Positions 1 to 7,720 of a stretch of 64,000 nucleotides of DNA are shown piece by piece (position 1 is the stretch's first letter; each line of letters opens with the position of its first letter). The position numbers and the translations under genes were made by a program. Origin of the DNA: Anaerolineales bacterium (GTDB taxonomy: Bacteria; Chloroflexota; Anaerolineae; Aggregatilineales; UBA2796). The DNA lies in the NCBI GenBank assembly GCA_015075625.1, contig JABTTZ010000001.1, positions 1,240,001 to 1,304,000 on the forward strand, in the 5' to 3' direction. The notes under the pieces were generated by a model that worked only from the letters and a program-made list of their open reading frames with translations, made no database searches and had not been told where the DNA came from.

Positions 1-487
1 CCCCGCGCTCATACCAAAAGTCCACTTCGCTCGGTTCGCGGATCGGATCAGCGCCCTCCATGAGGATGACAATGCCCACTTTGTGATCGGTGAGGGGGAC
101 TCCCTCTGCCCACGAATCGAGGACGTTTTGAAGTTCCTTTTGGGTGCGGATGAGGGCGATGTTGGGGTGGCTGTCCGCCAGCTTGTGGTAGATGTCGGCT
201 TGGGTCAGCCCTAGCGTATGCGCCTGACCGGGGGTTTCGTAGCCCCGCCCGCGTGAAAGTTTGGAATTGGCGGGTGGCGTGTAGATCGTTCCAAAAGCAA
301 TCCCCACCCGCCCTAAAAGCATTTCGGGGAGTCCCACCGTCGCTCCGCCGAGGTAGGTTTCCACCTCGCTGCCAACTTCGCGGGTGCGTTTGCTGAGGGC
401 ACTCTCGGTAAAATCCCGCCCAAAAAGATCGGCATTCCAGGCAATATCAAGATGGGCATCAAGAATAATGTGTGGGTCGTTTGACAT
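1..487 (-). CDS. Membrane dipeptidase, peptidase M19 family (partial)
   Basis: Only the first ~162 residues are present; the gene runs off the left edge. M19 enzymes are zinc dipeptidases that cleave dipeptides, including some with D-residues. The N-terminus reads MSNDPHIILDAHLDIAWN, giving the family's first metal motif H12-x-D14 right at the start. A later ILMEGADP stretch (about residue 147) fits the metal-bridging glutamate region. The start is an ATG at 487; the stretch just upstream carries an exact 15-bp tandem duplication that includes a GAGAG ribosome-binding-like run. Family call is good; substrate unknown. Confidence 0.85.
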   Translation of the reverse strand, partial: MSNDPHIILDAHLDIAWNADLFGRDFTESALSKRTREVGSEVETYLGGATVGLPEMLLGRVGIAFGTIYTPPANSKLSRGRGYETPGQAHTLGLTQADIYHKLADSHPNIALIRTQKELQNVLDSWAEGVPLTDHKVGIVILMEGADPIREPSEVDFWYERG

Positions 488-488
488 T

Positions 489-518
489 ACTTTTTATCTC
501 TCTACTTTTTATCTCTCT
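489..518. repeat. Exact 15-bp tandem duplication in leader of the M19 gene
   Basis: Two back-to-back copies of a 15-mer (AGAGAGATAAAAAGT on the minus strand) end 1 bp before the ATG triplet. Each copy brings its own GAGAG run, so the ribosome-binding region seems to have been duplicated; the inner copy sits at normal distance from the start. Confidence 0.8.
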
Positions 519-585
519 GCGCCGTAAAACCTCTCCATTTAGGCATAGGAGGTATGTCACTAAAGCCTTTAGTGGGTAAAGAAAA

Positions 586-606
586 GGGCGATCTGGTGGA
601 TCGCCC
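586..606 (-). terminator. Intrinsic terminator of the DsbA-like gene
   Basis: A perfect 8-bp stem (GGGCGATC/GATCGCCC, 5-nt loop) lies 18 bp past the stop of the minus-strand gene at 625. On that strand it is followed by TTTTCTTT, as expected for a Rho-independent terminator. A smaller palindrome (CACTAAA/TTTAGTG, 558-574) follows. Confidence 0.8.
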
Positions 607-624
607 TATGTTCTTAGAAAGGGG

Positions 625-1431
625 TTACTGTCGTTTGGCGGCAACCTTTGCTTCGATGATCCCGCGCAATTGCGAGAGCGAGGGTCCGCTCTGACCGTTC
701 GCCGTCTCTGGGTAGAGTTTTTCACCGTCCACATACACGGTGGGGGTAGCGTTGACGCCACGTGCCTTCATCGCGTCTTCGGAGGCTTTTAGGCGGTCAT
801 TCGTGCTGCTGCTGCCCAAGCATTGATCAAAGGCGCTGGTATCCAAGCCAAGCTGCCCTGCCGCAAGGGAAAGCCGACGGCTGTCGTTCGATCCGCTGGC
901 ATAGCGTGTTTGCCAATCAAACATGACCTCATGCATCTCCCAAAACTTTGCCGGGGATTGCTCTCCGGCGCAAATTGCCGCTCGTGCCATGTTCTCAGAA
1001 TTGAAGCCGCCGAACGTCCACAGGGGGATATAGACAAACTTGACATCCCCTGCTTCGATTTTATCCTTCAGATTTTTGAAGTAGTTTTCGTGGTAGCTGA
1101 GGCACGCCGGACAGGAAAAGCTCGAAAATTCTTCAATTAAGACGGGTGCATCTGCTTTGCCAATGAAGAAAAAGCCCTGCTCCGTTTTGCCCGTGAAACC
1201 TTCTTTGCTGGTGATGGCGGTCAGTTCCGCCTCGACTGTCTCATCAATGGTGGCGTCAATAGGGCGACTTTGGATCAAGATCACAATCACGGCGACGGCG
1301 AGGACGGCAAAGCCGATGATGCTGGCGACGATAGTGCGTTGCTGCTGCTGCTGCTTGCGGCGGCGCTCGGCGGCTGCCTTCTTGTCACTGATGGGTTTCT
1401 TTTGGGGGGCTGCGCTCCCTTTTGCTGTCAT
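625..1431 (-). CDS. Membrane-anchored DsbA-family thiol oxidoreductase
   Basis: 268 residues. A charged, Gln-rich cytoplasmic tail (1-32) precedes one transmembrane helix (about 33-53); the rest is a DsbA-type thioredoxin fold facing outside. The active site is C107-P-A-C110 in SFSCPACLSYH, and a TPTVYVDG stretch near the C-terminus supplies the cis-proline loop. It resembles BdbD-like extracytoplasmic disulfide enzymes with a helical insert. The ATG at 1431 is chosen because the frame upstream (to 1542) encodes residues with no family likeness; the ribosome-binding site is weak, so the exact start is uncertain. Likely role: disulfide formation or reduction in exported proteins. Confidence 0.85.
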   Translation of the reverse strand: MTAKGSAAPQKKPISDKKAAAERRRKQQQQQRTIVASIIGFAVLAVAVIVILIQSRPIDATIDETVEAELTAITSKEGFTGKTEQGFFFIGKADAPVLIEEFSSFSCPACLSYHENYFKNLKDKIEAGDVKFVYIPLWTFGGFNSENMARAAICAGEQSPAKFWEMHEVMFDWQTRYASGSNDSRRLSLAAGQLGLDTSAFDQCLGSSSTNDRLKASEDAMKARGVNATPTVYVDGEKLYPETANGQSGPSLSQLRGIIEAKVAAKRQ

Positions 1432-1538
1432 AGGGTTTTCGCTGAACGTCCTTCGTTGGAATAGTGAATTTAAGGTGAGGGAAAGTATAGCAAACCATGC
1501 GCAAAAATCAGGATGAATGTTTGGAGAGTAGACGCCTC

Positions 1539-1760
1539 TCAAAGAAGGGCAATAAATTCAGCGATGCTCAGCCCTGCCTGACGGATAATGGATCGAAGGG
1601 TACCCGGAGCGAGTTCTTTATGATCGGGGATAGGAATGGTGGTGAGAGGCTCAGCACAACGCACAATGATATGGCTGCCTGTTTGACAAACGCTGAGAAA
1701 GCCGATTTTCTCTAACGCTTTAACCCAACGTCCCCCTGAAATTACGGGAAGTGGAGGCAA
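1539..1760 (-). CDS. hicA: HicA-family mRNA interferase toxin
   Basis: 73 residues, TTG start placed just after an in-frame stop. It has the HicA pattern LPVISGGRWVKALEKIGF, then QTGSHIIV with the catalytic histidine, and the ending PGTLRSIIRQAGLSIAEF. HicA is a small double-stranded-RNA-binding-fold ribonuclease that cleaves mRNA when free of HicB. The antitoxin gene lies 59 bp upstream on the same strand, so order is antitoxin first. TTG initiation may keep toxin output low (inference). Confidence 0.85.
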   Translation of the reverse strand: MPPLPVISGGRWVKALEKIGFLSVCQTGSHIIVRCAEPLTTIPIPDHKELAPGTLRSIIRQAGLSIAEFIALL

Positions 1761-1819
1761 GGAATCAGCCTACCGGAACAACCATAAGAAGGGTGGTATA
1801 GGTTTCCAGAGGGACGGGA

Positions 1820-1990
1820 TCACCAATCACCAGCCTCTTCCATAACGGCAATTACGCCCTGAATAGCATCTTGAATAGCGCGGATGGCGTCCTCGCAGGT
1901 TTCGCCTTGGGTAACACAACCGGGAAGGCTAGGACATTCAGCAATCCAGAAGTTGGATTCGGGATCGGGGTAGAGGACGATCTGGCGCAT
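1820..1990 (-). CDS. hicB: HicB-family antitoxin (short form)
   Basis: 56 residues: MRQIVLYPDPESNFWIAECP then LPGCVTQGETCEDAIRAIQDAI, the typical HicB/UPF0150 core with the conserved CPSLPGC region. It ends after the core and lacks a C-terminal DNA-binding domain, so it would bind HicA but probably does not repress on its own. Start ATG at 1990 with GAGGG about 10 nt upstream; that ribosome-binding site lies inside the end of a dispersed repeat (1994-2154). Too short to be noticed by length filters, but the downstream hicA supports it. Confidence 0.8.
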   Translation of the reverse strand: MRQIVLYPDPESNFWIAECPSLPGCVTQGETCEDAIRAIQDAIQGVIAVMEEAGDW

Positions 1991-1993
1991 ATT

Positions 1994-2154
1994 GCAGTAC
2001 CCTCACTGGTTGGGCTGCAACCAGCCTTCTTATAAGACGGGCGAGCGTCGTTATGTTTCCTCCTGGATTACCACCGCCTAGCCCATTGGTAAGTATATGA
2101 TGATAAGTGGGGCTGTCAACGGTTAAGGGGTCACTCTCTTTGAAAAATGCTGTA
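1994..2154 (+). repeat. Dispersed ~158-bp repeat R1, copy A
   Basis: This stretch matches 32606-32764 (inverted) and 34592-34751 over its whole length, beginning GCAGTACCCTCACTGG and ending near GAAAAATGCTGTA. It holds a conserved hairpin CTGGTTG-GGCTG-CAACCAG and a second one CCTTCTT-AT-AAGACGG (one mismatch here). No open frame is shared among the copies and the ends are not inverted repeats of each other. Copy A lies 3 bp upstream of hicB and would form its leader. Confidence 0.9.
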
Positions 2155-2244
2155 GGAAGGGAGCGGATTGAAGATGATTGTAGCACGGAAAAAGGACGCG
2201 GTACGGCTCATCTGGAAAACGTTCTTAGAAATACGGTTGAGTCT

Positions 2245-2252
2245 GGTATAAA
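2245..2252 (+). promoter_or_regulatory. Extended -10 promoter for the HAD gene
   Basis: TGGTATAAA (TGn plus TATAAA) lies 45 bp upstream of the HAD start. The hexamer 17 bp upstream (CTTAGA) is a poor -35, as is common for extended -10 promoters. Confidence 0.45.
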
Positions 2253-2296
2253 TCGAACAATCCGCGTAGACTTGCGCCGGAAAGGAACACTCTCTC

Positions 2297-2974
2297 ATGC
2301 GTGGCAACACACCCCTTCGCGCCGTCGTCTTTGATTTGGACGGGACAATCATTGATACAGAAACCCCCGATTACGAGGCTTGGCGCGAGGTTTATCAGCG
2401 ACACGGGCTGGATGTCAGCCTTGATCTTTGGAAGCAGCGCGTTGGGTTCGCCACCATAGATGGCGTTTCCGATGTCTTTGATCCACAGCGCCACCTCGAA
2501 CGGCTGACGGGAAAACCGCTCACCGCCCACGAGCGCGAGGCACAGCACGTCCGCTATCTTGCCTTGTGCGCTGCGCAGCCGATCCTCCCCGGCGTGCGCG
2601 AACTTATTGAGGCAGTCGCAGCGCGGGGCATTCCGCTTGGGTTGGCGTCGAACTCGGATCGTCCCTGGGTGGAGCATTGGCTGACTCATGTTCGCTTGCG
2701 TTCGTATTTCACCTGTGTCTACACCCGTGACGATGTGAGCAAGCCGAAACCAGCGCCAGATATGTACGAGGCGGTGGTCGCCTGTTTGGGACTGCCCGCC
2801 GAAAGCTGCCTTGCCATTGAAGATTCGCCAACGGGGATGCGTTCGGCGCTCTCCGCTGGACTGCGCGTGGTGGCGGTGCCGGGTCCGCTGACAATCCAAT
2901 TGGCGCGTCCGACGGTGGCGCTCACCCTAACGCGCCTAGACGAAATAACCCCTGAGGCGTTATTGGCGCTCTGA
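2297..2974 (+). CDS. HAD-superfamily hydrolase (beta-phosphoglucomutase-like)
   Basis: 225 residues. Motif I is D13-L-D15-G-T; motif II is in LASNSD; motif III is the lysine in VSKPKPAPDMYEA; motif IV is IEDSPTG. The cap between motifs I and II is helical (subfamily IA), as in beta-phosphoglucomutase and small sugar-phosphate phosphatases. Substrate cannot be read from sequence. AAGGAA upstream gives a ribosome-binding site. It converges on the pncC gene, leaving 9 bp between stops. Confidence 0.85.
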   Translation: MRGNTPLRAVVFDLDGTIIDTETPDYEAWREVYQRHGLDVSLDLWKQRVGFATIDGVSDVFDPQRHLERLTGKPLTAHEREAQHVRYLALCAAQPILPGVRELIEAVAARGIPLGLASNSDRPWVEHWLTHVRLRSYFTCVYTRDDVSKPKPAPDMYEAVVACLGLPAESCLAIEDSPTGMRSALSAGLRVVAVPGPLTIQLARPTVALTLTRLDEITPEALLAL

Positions 2975-2983
2975 TGTCCCGCC

Positions 2984-3502
2984 TCAGGCACTCTCTATGC
3001 CTGTATCAACCTGATCCAGCCGCCCCGCCAAGTATGCCGCCAACAACTCCAGCGCGGCTTGGGCAGAGGCGGCTTTGTTTCCCTCGCGGTCTGCCTCCCA
3101 CACGCGCCGAATCACCTTTGCCCCATCAGGCGTTTCGATGCCCAGATAGGTGAGACCAACAGGTTTTGTGGGCGTCCCGCCGCCCGGTCCGGCAATGCCG
3201 GTGACGCTCAACCCCACCGCCGCCCCAAACGTCCGCCGCGCCCCAGATGCCATCTGCCGTGCCACGATTGCGCTGACTGCCCCTTCCCGCCCCAGATCAT
3301 CGACGCTGACGCCCAAAAGGGCGATCTTTGCCTCGTTGCTGTAGCTGACGACGCCGCCCAACACATAGGCAGAACTTCCGGCAATATTCGTCAGACGATG
3401 GGCAATCAGCCCCCCCGTGCAGGATTCGGCAAGGGCGATGGTCAAGTTGCGAGCGAGAAGCGGTTGAGCAACCACCTGTTCTAAAAGGTCTCCAGCGGAC
3501 AT
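2984..3502 (-). CDS. pncC: Nicotinamide-nucleotide amidase (CinA C-terminal domain)
   Basis: 172 residues, the stand-alone C-terminal CinA domain that deamidates nicotinamide mononucleotide in NAD recycling. Family motifs: ALAESCTGGLIAHRLT near the N-terminus, GGVVSYSNEAK, and VTGIAGPGGGTPTKPVG. The ATG at 3502 overlaps the stop of the upstream MFS gene (TGATG), so the two are translationally coupled. A longer reading frame upstream exists only because it is open inside the MFS gene. Confidence 0.9.
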   Translation of the reverse strand: MSAGDLLEQVVAQPLLARNLTIALAESCTGGLIAHRLTNIAGSSAYVLGGVVSYSNEAKIALLGVSVDDLGREGAVSAIVARQMASGARRTFGAAVGLSVTGIAGPGGGTPTKPVGLTYLGIETPDGAKVIRRVWEADREGNKAASAQAALELLAAYLAGRLDQVDTGIESA

Positions 3503-4674
3503 CAGACAAACCCTCCACGATTCTCTCTGCGAACCAATACAAACGCTGCCAACGCTAACGCCGCCCCCACCGCCAAAAACAGGACGACGAACCCATAGGC
3601 ATTGAAAATACCGACCTGATCGCCAATCCCGCCGAGGATAAGCGGGGCAGTGAAAATGGCCATGCCAACAAAGAGCGTGTTGCGGGCGCTGGCGGTGTTT
3701 GCCTGTCCGGGTGCGCTTTCCAAAGAGAGTGAAACGCCTTGTGGGTAGAGATTGGCTATCCCCAAGCCGGTGATGAACAAACCGATCACGTTGAGGGTGG
3801 GTATTTTGGCTTGCCACAACAGCAGAAAGCCCACAAGGGCGAGGAGAAATGCCCCAACAAAAAGAGGGGCGGGCGGATAGTGTCGGGCAAGGCGGCTGCC
3901 AACGAATCGTCCAGCAAGCATCGCCAGAAAAAACAAGGAGAGCAGCGTCACCGAGTCAATGGCGGCGAACCCGACCACTTTTTCGAGGAATTCCGACGCC
4001 CAAAAGATCGTACTCCATTCGGCGGCTGTGCCAACCCCGTTGGCGGTGACCGCCAGCCAAAAGCGAAAGGGAAGTAGGCGACGTGCCGCCTGAGGGGACG
4101 AACCCTCGCCCTGTATAGGGGGAATAGGAGTCCGCCAGAAAGCGATGGCAATACAGGCAACGATGATCCCCGGAAGGTAGATCGCACCGCGCCAGCCAAT
4201 TCCCGCCCGCTGCAACTCGCCGGCAAGGACGGGGGCAAACAGCACGGTGAAACTGGCGATGATATTGCTCTCGGTGAGGGCAAAGGAGCGCCGCACACCG
4301 TGCAGATCGGAGTAGGCAGCTTGAATGGTGATCAATTGAATGGCGCCCCCCAACCCAGAGAGCAGCGCCCCACCAAGCGTCACCGGAAGGGTCATCCCCC
4401 ACACGGCGATCAGCATACCCACCAGCATGAGCGCCGCCCCACCCCACAAAACGACGAAACGCCCCACCCGCGCCGTGAGGCGATCTCCTACCAAGCCGAT
4501 CAGGACACCCCCACAGGCGGCTAACCCCAAGTGCAAACTGCGTTCCGTATAGCTGTAGCCAGTTTCGCTGCTAAGGAAGCGGGCAGCCGGAGTCATCACC
4601 GCCTGCATGTAGGCAAGGTAGCCCGTCAGAAGGTAGCCCAACCAGGTGAATCGATCCCGTACAAAAATTGGCAC
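3502..4674 (-). CDS. MFS transporter
   Basis: 390 residues with about 12 hydrophobic helices and the usual split into two halves of six. GLVGDRLTARVGR between helices 2 and 3 resembles the MFS loop signature. The start is a GTG 5 nt after the nitrilase stop, with no clear ribosome-binding site, which suggests coupling to that gene. Substrate not recognised; the operon neighbours (nitrilase-family amidase and pncC) point to nitrogen compounds or nucleotide scavenging (inference). Confidence 0.85.
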   Translation of the reverse strand: MPIFVRDRFTWLGYLLTGYLAYMQAVMTPAARFLSSETGYSYTERSLHLGLAACGGVLIGLVGDRLTARVGRFVVLWGGAALMLVGMLIAVWGMTLPVTLGGALLSGLGGAIQLITIQAAYSDLHGVRRSFALTESNIIASFTVLFAPVLAGELQRAGIGWRGAIYLPGIIVACIAIAFWRTPIPPIQGEGSSPQAARRLLPFRFWLAVTANGVGTAAEWSTIFWASEFLEKVVGFAAIDSVTLLSLFFLAMLAGRFVGSRLARHYPPAPLFVGAFLLALVGFLLLWQAKIPTLNVIGLFITGLGIANLYPQGVSLSLESAPGQANTASARNTLFVGMAIFTAPLILGGIGDQVGIFNAYGFVVLFLAVGAALALAAFVLVRRENRGGFV

Positions 4675-4679
4675 GGGCG

Positions 4680-5465
4680 TTACGAATACAAACTCGGACG
4701 GCGATCCCCCAGAACGGGCAACTTCTGTCGAACTTCATCCACCATATCGGTGTTGAATTTCGCGGTGATGATTGTCTCGCCCTCGCCTGCCTCGGCAACA
4801 AGATTCCCCCAAGGGTCAACAATCATCGAGTGTCCGCCGAATACCGTCCCATTGTATTCGCCCACCCGATTGCAGCCGATCACAAAATACTGATTTTCAA
4901 TGGCACGGGCTTGGAGCAAGGTTCGCCAATGGTTGATCCGCGCCTGTGGCCATTCGGCGGGCAAGACGAGAACTTTTGCCCCCTCAACGGCATAGCGTCG
5001 CAAGAGTTCGGGAAAGCGCAAATCATAGCAAATGGCGATCCCCGTTGTTCCCCAGGGAAGGTCAACACTGAGCGGCGCTTCGCCTGGGCTGAGGTAGAGC
5101 GGTTCTTGAAGCGGCTCAAAGAGATGGATTTTGCGGTACGCGCCCATCGTCCCCGTGCGAGGGGAAAAGACAGCACAGGTATTGTAGACACCGACCCCAC
5201 GTTTTTCGAGCATCGACCCCAAGATGAAGATATTGAGTTGTTTTGCCAACGCCCCCACTTGGGCAAACAACCCGCCCGCCATGGGGCTGGCGAATTCCTT
5301 TGCCTTGTCCAGCATGTACCCGTTATCCCATAATTCGGGAAAAACCACCAACTCCGCGCCGCGCCGCGCTGCTTCCTGACATAATTCTTGCATGGTTGCC
5401 CAGTTTTTGCGCGGGTCGCCATCTTTAATGTTCATCTGCACCATGCTTACGGTAAGAGTCGGCAT
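4680..5465 (-). CDS. Carbon-nitrogen hydrolase (nitrilase superfamily)
   Basis: 261 residues. The catalytic triad is visible: E44 in VVFPELWD, K112 in AYRKIHLF, C146 in IAICYDLRFPELLR. The CYDLRFPE form is typical of the omega-amidase/Nit-like branch, which hydrolyses small amides, but substrate remains open. The ATG at 5465 (MPTLTVSMVQM) is used because the frame upstream does not fit the family. First gene of a three-gene minus-strand run with an MFS transporter and pncC. Confidence 0.9.
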   Translation of the reverse strand: MPTLTVSMVQMNIKDGDPRKNWATMQELCQEAARRGAELVVFPELWDNGYMLDKAKEFASPMAGGLFAQVGALAKQLNIFILGSMLEKRGVGVYNTCAVFSPRTGTMGAYRKIHLFEPLQEPLYLSPGEAPLSVDLPWGTTGIAICYDLRFPELLRRYAVEGAKVLVLPAEWPQARINHWRTLLQARAIENQYFVIGCNRVGEYNGTVFGGHSMIVDPWGNLVAEAGEGETIITAKFNTDMVDEVRQKLPVLGDRRPSLYS

Positions 5466-5602
5466 TGTCTGTCTATCCTCGTCTGCAATGATCAAACCTG
5501 ATTTTCTAAGGAACATTGTACCCAAATTAGTACGGGTGGGGAGAAAGGGTAACAAGTGTGCGAGTCACCTTACAGGGCGTGTTTCTGCCACTGATCAGCG
5601 CC

Positions 5603-6406
5603 TTAGAGTATGCGTGGTCGGCTCAACCCCTCCAGAAATTCCAACACGGCGCGGTTGAATCCCTCTGGATTATCCATATTTACAAGGTAGCCGGCATTGG
5701 GAACAATCTTCACCACAGCCTGTTTGATCTCACGTCTCATCTGGGAGATCAGCTTATGCGTCGTTGGGTGATATTCCCCCGCCAGCAAGAGAGTGGGCGC
5801 TTCGATGGACTCTAGCCGGTGCTTTGTGCTAAAGGCAATCTCGGCGCGGCGAATGTTGAGGTAGTTTACTTTGTCGCGGGCATGAACATTGATCTCACGG
5901 CGCAGGTATTCGGCAACTTCCGGCGCATATTTGCCGTGTTGGTCTGCCATGTTGTGCGCCGCCCGCTCTACGGATATCAACGCCGTCAGCCACCATCCAA
6001 GCATCGTTCGGAGGGTTCCGGGGAAGGTGTTTGTCATTCCCGAATGGCTTTCAGCAAGGATCAGGGCGCTTACTTGGGCGGGAAAAGTGATCGCCACCTC
6101 TTGGGCAACCATCCCCCCGAAGCTATGCCCGCAGAGAATCACCCGTTCATAGCCGAGTGCGGCGATCAGTTTACTGACATCATCAGCAAACAGGGGAAGG
6201 GCATAGGTGTTTGGCGAGCGCCCCGACTCACCGTGACCTCGCAGATCGCAGGTGATCACCTTGTAACGGGTGGCGAAGGCATAGACTTGCTGCGCCCACT
6301 GGCGGCGGCTGAGAAACGCCCCATGCAGGAGCAGCAGAGGTGTTCCGCTTACCGTCCCGAAGGTGTCGTAGGTAATATCGATCTCATTGAGGTGCTGGAT
6401 GGACAT
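5603..6406 (-). CDS. Alpha/beta-hydrolase fold protein with altered catalytic triad
   Basis: 267 residues with the fold's landmarks: LLLLHGAFLSRR (oxyanion region), TCDLRGHGESG, and nucleophile S95 in GHSFGG. The two other triad positions are changed: where relatives have an Asp (GExDPTT) this has GEYHPTTH, and where they have the His (NAGHLVN) this has NAGYLVNMD. Either another acid and base serve, or the protein is not a classical hydrolase. Nearest families by pattern are small-ester and 3-oxoadipate-enol-lactonase-like hydrolases. No close operon partner. Confidence 0.85.
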   Translation of the reverse strand: MSIQHLNEIDITYDTFGTVSGTPLLLLHGAFLSRRQWAQQVYAFATRYKVITCDLRGHGESGRSPNTYALPLFADDVSKLIAALGYERVILCGHSFGGMVAQEVAITFPAQVSALILAESHSGMTNTFPGTLRTMLGWWLTALISVERAAHNMADQHGKYAPEVAEYLRREINVHARDKVNYLNIRRAEIAFSTKHRLESIEAPTLLLAGEYHPTTHKLISQMRREIKQAVVKIVPNAGYLVNMDNPEGFNRAVLEFLEGLSRPRIL

Positions 6407-6572
6407 GGTTGATGGCGATCACGCCTTTGGGAATAGGGAAACAACCTACTATAGGTCACTGAATTCTACGTCATTCCAATGGCGGACGGCAACCACCACT
6501 TGGCGGCTTACCTTATCAAACTACCACCCTCTATAGGGTTGCGTTCTGGCTGCAAACCTGTCAGGATTAGAG

Positions 6573-6639
6573 AAGATCACAAACACTTCTCCGTGCATTA
6601 ACGGCTTGGACTCCGCGCAGGGAAGGGGTTTGTGATCTT
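6573..6639. repeat. Long inverted repeat, 12-bp perfect arms
   Basis: Arms AAGATCACAAAC (6573-6584) and GTTTGTGATCTT (6628-6639) are exact reverse complements around a 43-bp centre. Could be the ends of a small non-coding mobile unit or a two-site operator. No second copy was noticed. Confidence 0.7.
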
Positions 6640-6690
6640 ATTCTGTCTAGGGTTTACGCAGACGATAAGAAATTTGTTGCAGGGCGCTCT

Positions 6691-6785
6691 TGGGGCTTAA
6701 AACGAATGTGGGAAGGGCATCATTCGCTTTCAAGCCCCGGAGGGATGGTCAACCTTAGCCTACTGCTTCAGCGGCGGGCGCATGG
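6691..6785 (+). repeat. Repeat family R2 (degenerate copy)
   Basis: Shares the order TTGGGGCTTAAA, then TTTCAAGCCCCGGAGGG, then CTGCTTCAGCGGCGGGCGCA with better copies at 17676-17790 and 60157-60362. Intergenic, no coding frame. Confidence 0.6.
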
Positions 6786-6812
6786 AAATGGGCGCATACA
6801 ATACGCCCCTAC

Positions 6813-7694
6813 TTACCCCCCCGTGTATGCCTTTTCGAGTGCCGCCAGATCAAACTTCTTCATGGCGAGGAAGGCTTCCGTAACCCGCGCAACGGCTGCC
6901 GAATCGGGATCGGACATCATGGCATCCATCGCCTCTGGGACAATCTGCCAAGACACGCCGTAGGCATCCTTCAACCAGCCACACTGTTCTGCTTCTGGTA
7001 CGGCGGAAAGGGCATTCCAGTAATGATCGATCTCGGCTTGGGTTTGACAGTACACCATGAAAGAGATCGACTCGTTGAAGGAAAAGCCGTGATCGTGGGC
7101 GCTGTCTATGGCGGCAAAGGACAACCCATCTAAAGTGAAGGTGGCGTGTTTGACCGTCCCTTCCACAGCCGGGGCATCCGCATCTTTTCCGTAATAGACG
7201 CTGCTGAGCAGCGTGGCGTTGGGGAATAGACCGGTGTACACATCTATGGCTTCCTTTGCCTTGCCGTGCTGTGCGCCGGTGAACATGAGGGTGGGAGTAA
7301 TCCTTTGTTTTGCCCCAGCGATCAGCGCGATCTGCCATGAGACGCCGTAACGATCTTGCAGCCAACCGTACTGTTCGCTGAAGGGGTAGACCCCCAACGG
7401 CATCAACACCGCCCCGCCTTCGACAAGGGCGCTCCACAGGCGTTGACATTCCTCGCTGGTGGCACAATCCACCTGAAAGGAGATGGACGGGTTGAATTGG
7501 AACAACGGTCCGGCGCTGAGGAATTGAAAGGGCTGCCCACACAAGACAACGTTTACGATCTCAATATTTCCCGAAGGGGTATCAGAGAGCGTCGCTGCGC
7601 TCAGCACACGGGAATCATCAAACACAGCGGCATAGCATTCGGCGGCTTCTTTCGCCTGTTTATCAAACCAAAGATGGGGGACGATTTTGGTCAT
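6813..7694 (-). CDS. Two-domain VOC-superfamily protein (PhnB-like)
   Basis: 293 residues made of two related PhnB-like halves: one begins KIVPHLWFDKQAKEAAECYAAVF, the second ITPTLMFTGAQHGKAKEAIDVY. Both carry the family's GxSWQI/GVSWQIV ending, which follows QDRYGVSW and KDAYGVSW. These proteins adopt the glyoxalase/bleomycin-resistance fold; many are annotated as 3-demethylubiquinone methyltransferase-like without biochemical proof. A related single-domain gene lies 26 bp upstream on the same strand, so they are probably co-transcribed paralogues. Confidence 0.85.
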   Translation of the reverse strand: MTKIVPHLWFDKQAKEAAECYAAVFDDSRVLSAATLSDTPSGNIEIVNVVLCGQPFQFLSAGPLFQFNPSISFQVDCATSEECQRLWSALVEGGAVLMPLGVYPFSEQYGWLQDRYGVSWQIALIAGAKQRITPTLMFTGAQHGKAKEAIDVYTGLFPNATLLSSVYYGKDADAPAVEGTVKHATFTLDGLSFAAIDSAHDHGFSFNESISFMVYCQTQAEIDHYWNALSAVPEAEQCGWLKDAYGVSWQIVPEAMDAMMSDPDSAAVARVTEAFLAMKKFDLAALEKAYTGG

Positions 7695-7720
7695 GGGAGA
7701 ATCCTTTTTCGCAAGCGGAA

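Larger units (their letters stand above)
6407..6812. other. Gene-free stretch with two repeat structures
   Basis: 406 bp between two minus-strand genes. No convincing frame on either strand. It contains a 12-bp perfect inverted repeat (6573-6639) and a degenerate copy of repeat family R2 (6691-6785). Confidence 0.7.

Noticed and set aside
489-518. Possible CRISPR-like repeat.
   Set aside because: Only two abutting 15-mers with no spacer; no CRISPR array or cas gene is present anywhere in the window.
1994-2154. R1 as a MITE with terminal inverted repeats.
   Set aside because: The two ends (GCAGTACCC and TGCTGTA) are not reverse complements, and no target duplication was evident.
2984-3817. 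Longer pncC product beginning inside the MFS gene.
   Set aside because: The extra N-terminal part is an out-of-frame reading of the MFS gene; the family N-terminus begins at the ATG at 3502.
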